This document shows, piece after piece, positions 14,618 to 19,474 of a DNA stretch of 19,474 nt. Origin of the DNA: JBDSEG01 sp039920165 (GTDB taxonomy: Bacteria; Pseudomonadota; Gammaproteobacteria; Burkholderiales; Burkholderiaceae_C); NCBI GenBank assembly GCA_039920165.1, contig JBDSEG010000065.1, forward strand, positions 1-19,474. The letters are read 5' to 3'. The position numbers and the translations under genes were made by a program. The first letter of the stretch is position 1, and every line of letters begins with the position of its first letter. The notes beneath the pieces were generated by a model. The model did no database searches. It had not been told where the DNA came from and saw only the letters and a list, made by a program, of their open reading frames with translations.

Positions 14618-16147
14618 ATGGATATCGACCACACCACCTGCGCACTCGTGCTCGGCCTGGGCGAATCGGGCCTGGCGATGGCGCGCTGGTGCGCGCGCCG
14701 CGGCGCTTCGGTTCGGGCCTGGGATTCGCGCGAGCAGGCGCCGAACGACGCTGCGTTCGCGCGCGATGTGCCGGACGCGCTGCGCATCACGGGCGAGCTC
14801 GACGCGAAGGCGCTGGCCGGCGTGACACTCGTCCTCAAGAGCCCTGGCCTCGCGCCGGACGATGCGCGCATCGGCGTCGCCTTGAATGCCGGCGTGCCGG
14901 TGGGGGGCGAGCTCGATCTCTTTGCCGTCGCGCTCGCGCAGCTGAAGGCCGAACGGGGTTACGACCCCAAGCTCGTCGCCGTCACCGGGACCAACGGCAA
15001 GACCACCACCACCGCGATGACCGCCGCGCTGATGGCGCGCGTCGGCTTGCGCGTCGCGGTGGCCGGCAATATTGGACCGACGATGCTGCAGACGCTCGCC
15101 GATGCGCTCGATGCCGACGCTGCTGCCGAGTCGTTGCCCGAAGCCTGGGTGCTCGAACTGTCGAGCTTTCAGCTGCACGAGGCGGCCGGCTTCGAACCGC
15201 ACGCCGCCACCGTGCTGAATCTCAGCGAGGACCATCTCGACTGGCACGGCTCGATGGCGGCTTACGGGCAGGCCAAGGCGCGCGTCTTCGGCAGCCGCGC
15301 GGTGATGGTCGTCAACCGCGACGATCCGGCGGTCGAGGCGATGGTGCCGGTGGCTCCCGTGACGGCCAAGCCCCGTGCGCCGAAATTCATTGCGCGCGAG
15401 GTCGTGCGATTCGGCCTCGATGCACCGCGCCATGCGGGCGATTACGGCGTCCTGGTCGAGCACGGCATGGCGTGGCTGGTGCGGGCGCTGGAGGCCGATC
15501 CGTCCCTGCGCCGGGCCCGTGGCCGCGCGGCCGAGGAACTGCACATCCAGCGTCTGATGCCTGCCGATGCGCTGCGCGTTCGCGGCCGGCACAACGCCGC
15601 GAATGCGCTGGCCGCGCTGGCGCTGGCGACCGCGGTCGGCTGCCCGCTCGCGCCGATGCTGCATGCGCTGCGCGAATACCGCGGCGAGCCGCACCGGGTT
15701 GCGCCGGTCGCGAGCCTGGACGGCGTCGAGGCCTTCGACGACAGCAAGGGAACCAACGTTGGCGCCACCGTCGCCGCGCTGGTCGGGCTGGGCCAGGACC
15801 GTGCCCCGGCCAAGCTCGCGGTCATCCTCGGCGGCGACGGCAAGGGGCAGGATTTCGCGCCGCTGGCCGCGCCGGTGCGCCAGCATGCGCGCGCGGTCGC
15901 GACGCTCGGCCGCGACGCGGCGCGCATCGAGGCCGCGCTCGCATCGACCTTTGTTCCCATGCAGCGCTTCGACACGCTGCAGGCCGCCACGCGCTGGTGC
16001 TTCGAGCAGGCGCGTCCCGGCGACGCCGTGCTGCTCAGCCCGGCCTGCGCGAGCCTGGACATGTTCCGCAACTACGGCCACCGCGCCGAGGTCTTCGTCG
16101 CCGAGGTCGAGGCGATCGTGCATGAGCACGGCGGGGTGATCGCATGA
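14618..16147 (+). CDS. murD: UDP-MurNAc-L-alanine:D-glutamate ligase
   Basis: Cytoplasmic Mur ligase of 509 residues that adds D-glutamate as the second amino acid. The N-terminal nucleotide-like fold starts LVLGLGESG (10-18), then LKSPGLAPD, the P-loop GTNGKTT at 124-130, ELSSFQL, LNLSEDHLDWH, the HNAANALAALA helix and the C-terminal DDSKGTNVGAT and LSPACASLDMF motifs. It is longer than the E. coli enzyme (438 residues), with extra sequence in the central domain around 245-320, a feature I associate with Burkholderiales. GAGG at 14606-14609 serves as binding site. The 10-bp gap after mraY is the only non-overlapping junction in the cluster apart from the three interrupted ones. The stop overlaps the ftsW ATG as ATGA. 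Confidence 0.97.
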   Translation: MDIDHTTCALVLGLGESGLAMARWCARRGASVRAWDSREQAPNDAAFARDVPDALRITGELDAKALAGVTLVLKSPGLAPDDARIGVALNAGVPVGGELDLFAVALAQLKAERGYDPKLVAVTGTNGKTTTTAMTAALMARVGLRVAVAGNIGPTMLQTLADALDADAAAESLPEAWVLELSSFQLHEAAGFEPHAATVLNLSEDHLDWHGSMAAYGQAKARVFGSRAVMVVNRDDPAVEAMVPVAPVTAKPRAPKFIAREVVRFGLDAPRHAGDYGVLVEHGMAWLVRALEADPSLRRARGRAAEELHIQRLMPADALRVRGRHNAANALAALALATAVGCPLAPMLHALREYRGEPHRVAPVASLDGVEAFDDSKGTNVGATVAALVGLGQDRAPAKLAVILGGDGKGQDFAPLAAPVRQHARAVATLGRDAARIEAALASTFVPMQRFDTLQAATRWCFEQARPGDAVLLSPACASLDMFRNYGHRAEVFVAEVEAIVHEHGGVIA

Positions 16148-17388
16148 ATGCGGTGCTCGACAATCTGCGCGCGCGCCTGCCCGGACGAAAGGCCGCGGCG
16201 GCATCCGAAGCGGTCCCGGTGCGTGACTGGATCCAGGTCGGCAGCGGCGAGCCGGCGCGTCTGCTCGGTTTCGACCAGACTCTCGTGGGCGTGGTCATCG
16301 CGCTGATGTCTCTCGGCATCGTGATGGTCTACAGCGCTTCGATCGCGCTGCCCGACAACCCGGCGCTGGCCGGCTACAGCCCGAGCCACTATCTGTCGCG
16401 CCAGCTGCTCGCGATCGGCCTCGGCTTCGTGCTCGCACTTGCCGTGCTGCAGGTGCCGATGAAGGTGTGGGAGCGCTGGTCGCCGTGGATCTTCATCGGC
16501 GCCATCGTGCTGCTGTTCGCGGTGCTCTTCCTCGGCCGCGGCCTGAAGGGCGCGCACCGCTGGATTCCCCTGGGTGTCATCAATTTCCAGCCGTCCGAAC
16601 TCGCCAAGGTGGCGATGGCGATGTACGCGGCCGGCTATATGGTGCGCAAGATGGAGGCGCGCGAGAATTTCTGGCGCGCCGTCATTCCGATGGCGATCGC
16701 GATCGGCTTCGTCGGCCTGCTCCTGCTGGCCGAGCCCGATATGGGAGCCTTCCTCGTCATCGCGCTGATCGCGATGGGCATCCTCTTTCTGGGCGGCGTG
16801 AACGGCCGCATGTTCGTGCTCATCACCGGCGTGTTGCTGGGCGCCTTCGTCTTGATGATCAGTGCGAGCCCGTGGCGGCGCGAGCGCATCTTTGCCTACC
16901 TGAATCCGTGGGACGAGAAGTACACCCTCGGCAAGGCCTATCAACTGTCGCACTCGCTGATCGCCTTCGGCCGCGGCGAGATCTTCGGCCAGGGCCTGGG
17001 CGCCAGCGTCGAGAAGCTGCACTACCTGCCCGAGGCGCACAACGACTTCCTGCTCGCCGTCGTTGGCGAAGAACTCGGCTTCGTCGCGGTCGCGGCGGTC
17101 ATCTTCGCCTTCTTCTGGCTCGCCCGGCGCATCTTCCACATCGGGCGCCAGGCGGTCGCGCTCGACCGCGTCTTCGCTGGGCTGTATGCGCAAGGCATCG
17201 GCATCTGGTTCGGCGGCCAGGCCTTCATCAATATCGGCGTCAACCTCGGCGTGCTGCCGACCAAGGGCCTCACCTTGCCGCTGGTCAGCTACGGCGGCTC
17301 GGCGATGCTGATGTCGCTGGTGGCACTGGCGGTCGTCGTGAGAGTCGACATCGAGAATCGGCAGCTCATGCGCGGAGGCCGCGCGTGA
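16144..17388 (+). CDS. ftsW: Septal peptidoglycan glycosyltransferase FtsW (SEDS family)
   Basis: Polytopic inner-membrane protein of 414 residues that polymerises lipid II at the septum together with FtsI. About 40 cytoplasmic residues precede some ten helices. SEDS motifs are MVYSAS at 61-66, GRGLKGAHRWI at 131-141, FQPSELAK at 148-155, the extracellular loop PEAHNDFLLAVVGEELGF with the presumed catalytic D301, and PTKGLTLPLVSYGGSA at 372-387. The ATG overlaps the murD stop as ATGA. The division role, rather than RodA, follows from the dcw location. Its stop at 17386-17388 overlaps a GTG with a strong GGAGG site, the expected place for murG to begin, but murG now begins 137 bp further on. 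Confidence 0.96.
   Translation: MNAVLDNLRARLPGRKAAAASEAVPVRDWIQVGSGEPARLLGFDQTLVGVVIALMSLGIVMVYSASIALPDNPALAGYSPSHYLSRQLLAIGLGFVLALAVLQVPMKVWERWSPWIFIGAIVLLFAVLFLGRGLKGAHRWIPLGVINFQPSELAKVAMAMYAAGYMVRKMEARENFWRAVIPMAIAIGFVGLLLLAEPDMGAFLVIALIAMGILFLGGVNGRMFVLITGVLLGAFVLMISASPWRRERIFAYLNPWDEKYTLGKAYQLSHSLIAFGRGEIFGQGLGASVEKLHYLPEAHNDFLLAVVGEELGFVAVAAVIFAFFWLARRIFHIGRQAVALDRVFAGLYAQGIGIWFGGQAFINIGVNLGVLPTKGLTLPLVSYGGSAMLMSLVALAVVVRVDIENRQLMRGGRA
17374..17378 (+). promoter_or_regulatory. Strong ribosome binding site now stranded before a mini-ORF
   Basis: GGAGG at 17374-17378 lies six bases before a GTG at 17385 that overlaps the ftsW stop as GTGA. This is a textbook coupled start, yet the frame it opens is the 46-codon bridging ORF, not murG. 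It is probably the original murG initiation site, displaced by the inverted repeat. Confidence 0.6.
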
Positions 17389-17525
17389 ACTGCAAATTTC
17401 TCACCGCTAAGGCGCAAAGGACGCGAAGGACACAAAGGAAATTCATTCAAGCTTTTCCTTTGCGATCTTCGTGTCCTTTGCGCCTTCGCGGTAAAGGCTT
17501 TTTATGCGTCGAGCCCGACGCATGA
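17385..17525 (+). CDS. 46-codon bridging ORF between ftsW and murG (uncertain)
   Basis: The frame starts at a GTG overlapping the ftsW stop (GTGA, 17385-17388), with GGAGG six bases upstream, and ends at a TGA overlapping the murG ATG (ATGA, 17522-17525). The product would be 46 residues, strongly basic (TAKAQRTRRTQRK near 7-19), and is read through both arms of a large inverted repeat. Peptides of this composition are a familiar by-product of this type of intergenic repeat, so a protein function is unlikely. Translation of it would open the hairpin and deliver ribosomes to murG. Confidence 0.4.
   Translation: MNCKFLTAKAQRTRRTQRKFIQAFPLRSSCPLRLRGKGFLCVEPDA
17403..17492. repeat. Large imperfect inverted repeat (39-bp arms) between ftsW and murG
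   Basis: Arms at 17403-17441 and 17454-17492 are complementary at 34 of 39 positions around a 12-base loop. The left arm contains three tandem 9-bp units, CGCAAAGGA, CGCGAAGGA and CACAAAGGA. This composition resembles a palindromic intergenic repeat seen in many proteobacterial genomes, judged from memory only. No terminator T-run follows directly, although a short CTTTTT lies at 17498-17503. TGAA flanks the insertion at 17386-17389 and 17523-17526, compatible with a short target duplication. The transcript would fold into a very stable hairpin just before murG. Confidence 0.85.
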
Positions 17526-18595
17526 AGCACCTCGTCGTCATGGCCGCGGGCACCGGTGGGCACGTCATTCCCGGCCTCGCCGTTGCACGCGAGATGCAGT
17601 CGCGCGGCTGGAGCGTGAGCTGGCTCGGGACGACGCACGGGATGGAGAACCAGCTCGTTCCGGCGAGCGGGATCGCGCTCGATGCGATCGCCTTCTCGGG
17701 ACTGCGCGGCAAGGGCTTGCTGCACACGCTGACCGGTGGCATGCGGCTGCTCGGCGCGTTCTGGAGTTGCCTGCGCATCCTGCGCCGGCGTGGCCCGAAT
17801 GCGGTGATCGGCATGGGCGGCTATGTCTGTTTTCCCGGCGGGCTGATGGCCTCGCTGCTCGGCAAGCCGCTGGTGCTGGTCAATGCCGACGCGGCGCTGC
17901 TGATGAGCAACAAGGCCCTGCTGCCGGTGGCCGATCGGGTCTGCTTCGGCTTCGACGGACCCGCGGCGCATGCGGTCAGGCGCGCGGTCGTCACGGGCAA
18001 TCCGGTGCGCGCCGAGATCGAGGGTGTCTCGCCTCCGCAGCAACGTTTCGAAGGACGTGGGGGCGCGCTGCGGCTGCTCGTGGTCGGCGGCAGCCTGGGC
18101 GCGAAGGTGCTCAACGAATGCGTGCCGCAGGCACTCGCGCTGATCGACGCAGGGCAGCGTCCGCGCGTCGTGCAGCAGACCGGCAAGGACCATTTCGAGG
18201 CGGTGGTTGCGGCCTATCGACAAGGCGGCATCGATGCCGAGGTGCTGCCCTTCATCGACGACATGGCACGCCGGCTCGCCGATTGCGACGTGATCGTCTG
18301 TCGCGCCGGTGCGGTGACGGTGAGTGAGCTGTGCGCGGCCGGGGTCGCCTCGGTGCTGGTGCCGCTCGTCGTCAGCACCACCTCGCACCAGCGCGACAAC
18401 GCGCAGTGGCTGGCGGGGCAGGATGGCGCGATCCACCTGCCGCAGGCCGAGCTGACGCCGCGCCGGCTCGCCGACCTGCTGACGAGTCTGACCCGCGCGG
18501 CGCTGCTGGGCATGGCGGTCAAGGCGCGCAGCCTGGCCCGGCCGAAGGCGGCGGCGCGGGTGGCCGACGAGATCGAACGGCTGGTGGCCGCATGA
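17522..18595 (+). CDS. murG: UDP-GlcNAc:lipid I N-acetylglucosaminyltransferase
   Basis: Peripheral membrane GT-B glycosyltransferase of 357 residues that converts lipid I to lipid II. The N-terminal glycine loop GTGGH is at 10-14, IGMGGYVCFPGGL at 96-108, TGNPVR at 158-163, the second glycine loop VVGGSLGAKVLNE at 187-199, and the donor-site RAGAVTVSEL at 261-270 with HQRDNAQWL at 289-297. Where E. coli has HEQN, this protein reads VNADAALLMSNKAL (120-133). The ATG at 17522 fits family N-termini and overlaps the bridging-ORF stop as ATGA but has little binding site. An in-frame ATG at 17504 with AAAGG six bases upstream would add six residues (MRRARR) and cannot be excluded. The stop overlaps the murC ATG as ATGA. 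Confidence 0.95.
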   Translation: MKHLVVMAAGTGGHVIPGLAVAREMQSRGWSVSWLGTTHGMENQLVPASGIALDAIAFSGLRGKGLLHTLTGGMRLLGAFWSCLRILRRRGPNAVIGMGGYVCFPGGLMASLLGKPLVLVNADAALLMSNKALLPVADRVCFGFDGPAAHAVRRAVVTGNPVRAEIEGVSPPQQRFEGRGGALRLLVVGGSLGAKVLNECVPQALALIDAGQRPRVVQQTGKDHFEAVVAAYRQGGIDAEVLPFIDDMARRLADCDVIVCRAGAVTVSELCAAGVASVLVPLVVSTTSHQRDNAQWLAGQDGAIHLPQAELTPRRLADLLTSLTRAALLGMAVKARSLARPKAAARVADEIERLVAA

Positions 18596-19474
18596 AGCAC
18601 GCCGTCAAGCACATCCACTTCGTCGGCGTGGGCGGCGTCGGCATGAGTGGGATCGCCGAGATCCTGCACAACCTTGGCTATGTGGTGTCGGGTTCGGACC
18701 AGAACGTGAGTCCTACTTTCGCGCGGCTCGCGTCGCTCGGCATCCGCACCTTCGTCGGCCATTCGGCTGCGCAGATCGAAGGCGCCGATGCCGTCGTCAC
18801 GTCGACCGCGGTGGATGCGTCCAACCCGGAAGTGATGGCGGCGCGCGCGAAGCGCGTGCCGGTGGTGCCACGCGCCGTCATGCTGGCCGAGCTGATGCGG
18901 CTGAAGCAGGGCATCGCGATCGCCGGCACGCACGGCAAGACGACCACGACGAGCCTGGTGACGAGCGTGCTGGCGCAGGCCGGGCTCGACCCGACCTTCG
19001 TGATCGGTGGACGGCTCGCGGCGGCCGGTGCCAATTCGCGCCTGGGCAAGGGCGACTACATCGTGGTCGAGGCCGACGAGTCGGACGCCTCGTTCCTGAA
19101 CCTGATGCCGGTGATGGCGGTGGTGACGAATATCGACACCGACCATATGGAAACCTACGGCCACGATTTCGCGCGCCTCAAGCAGGCTTTCGTCGATTTC
19201 ATCCACCGCATGCCGTTCTACGGCGCAGCCGTCCTGTGCAGCGACGACCCCGGCGTGCGTTCGATCATGCCGATGATCTCGCGCCCGGTCGTCACCTACG
19301 GGCTGGGCGAGGACGCGATGGTGCGTGCGGTCGACGTGCAGGCCGATGCCGGCACGATGCGCTTCACGGTGCGCCGGCGCAACGGCGTGCAGATGCCCGA
19401 CATCGACGTGCGCCTGAACCTGCCCGGCGAGCACAACGTGCTCAATGCGCTGGCGGCGATCGCGGTTGCGACCG
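18592..19474 (+). CDS. murC: UDP-MurNAc:L-alanine ligase (partial, runs off the window)
   Basis: First 294 codons of the Mur ligase that adds the first amino acid, L-alanine, to UDP-MurNAc; the rest lies beyond the right edge. Motifs are IHFVGVGGVGMSGIAEIL at 8-25, the P-loop GTHGKTT at 112-118 with the His typical of MurC, VVEADESDASFL, and TNIDTDHMETYG, ending in the GEHNVLNALAAIAVAT helix that opens the C-terminal part of the central domain. The ATG at 18592 overlaps the murG stop as ATGA, which sets the start. In this cluster order ddlB, ftsQ, ftsA and ftsZ would be expected next, but are not in view. Confidence 0.96.
   Translation, partial: MKHAVKHIHFVGVGGVGMSGIAEILHNLGYVVSGSDQNVSPTFARLASLGIRTFVGHSAAQIEGADAVVTSTAVDASNPEVMAARAKRVPVVPRAVMLAELMRLKQGIAIAGTHGKTTTTSLVTSVLAQAGLDPTFVIGGRLAAAGANSRLGKGDYIVVEADESDASFLNLMPVMAVVTNIDTDHMETYGHDFARLKQAFVDFIHRMPFYGAAVLCSDDPGVRSIMPMISRPVVTYGLGEDAMVRAVDVQADAGTMRFTVRRRNGVQMPDIDVRLNLPGEHNVLNALAAIAVAT

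Noticed and set aside
11933..16204. Long minus-strand frames opposite murF, mraY and murD
   Set aside because: They mirror the codon structure of well-identified plus-strand genes and show no family motifs.
1..19474. CRISPR array, tRNA or rRNA genes, transposase or phage genes
   Set aside because: No regularly spaced repeat array, no cloverleaf-like sequence and no recognisable recombinase or phage motif was seen in reading either strand.

Overview
This window is high-GC chromosomal DNA from a betaproteobacterium, most likely of the order Burkholderiales. That placement rests on the gene order of the division and cell wall (dcw) cluster and on protein style: an FtsI that begins its conserved part with RSVSYATSPLLA, a 392-residue MraY, a long (509-residue) MurD and a MurG with NADAALL where E. 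coli has HEQN. It is inferred from memory of these families, not from a database search.

Left part (1-6482), accessory and envelope genes. The last codons of an unidentified gene are followed by a complete type I Baeyer-Villiger monooxygenase (75-1727). Its 3' end overlaps, tail to tail, a broken MaoC-type hydratase remnant on the minus strand (1703-2005). Next come a minus-strand phospholipase D-type cardiolipin synthase (2102-3379), a divergent membrane-anchored metallophosphoesterase (3549-4697) with a YihY/BrkB membrane protein behind it (4748-5647), and a convergent membrane-bound GGEEF diguanylate cyclase (5661-6482).

Intergenic 6483-6838 separates this from the dcw cluster. Its right end carries a good sigma-70-type promoter (TTGACC, 17 bp, TAAAGT). 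The -10 hexamer is embedded in AAAGTG repeats that look like the MraZ operator, so the cluster is probably autoregulated by MraZ.

Right part (6839-19474), the dcw cluster: mraZ-rsmH-ftsL-ftsI-murE-murF-mraY-murD-ftsW-murG-murC (murC runs off the end). MurE, MurF, MurD and MurC are the ATP-dependent amino acid ligases that build UDP-MurNAc-pentapeptide, MraY and MurG make lipid I and lipid II, and FtsW with FtsI polymerise and crosslink septal peptidoglycan under control of the FtsL-containing divisome complex. Nearly every junction is a 1- or 4-nt stop/start overlap.

The most unusual signal is at three junctions where that overlap has been split by extra DNA: ftsL/ftsI (a multi-hairpin element), murF/mraY (a 34-bp partial tandem duplication) and ftsW/murG (a 39-bp-arm inverted repeat). 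At all three, the old stop/start overlap appears duplicated on both sides of the extra DNA. A small ORF (58, 14 and 46 codons) runs from the left start exactly to the right stop, so overlap-type coupling would be kept from mraZ to murC apart from a 10-bp gap before murD. I propose these as 'bridging ORFs' selected to keep ribosome flow. The geometry is read directly from the sequence; the selection argument is inference.
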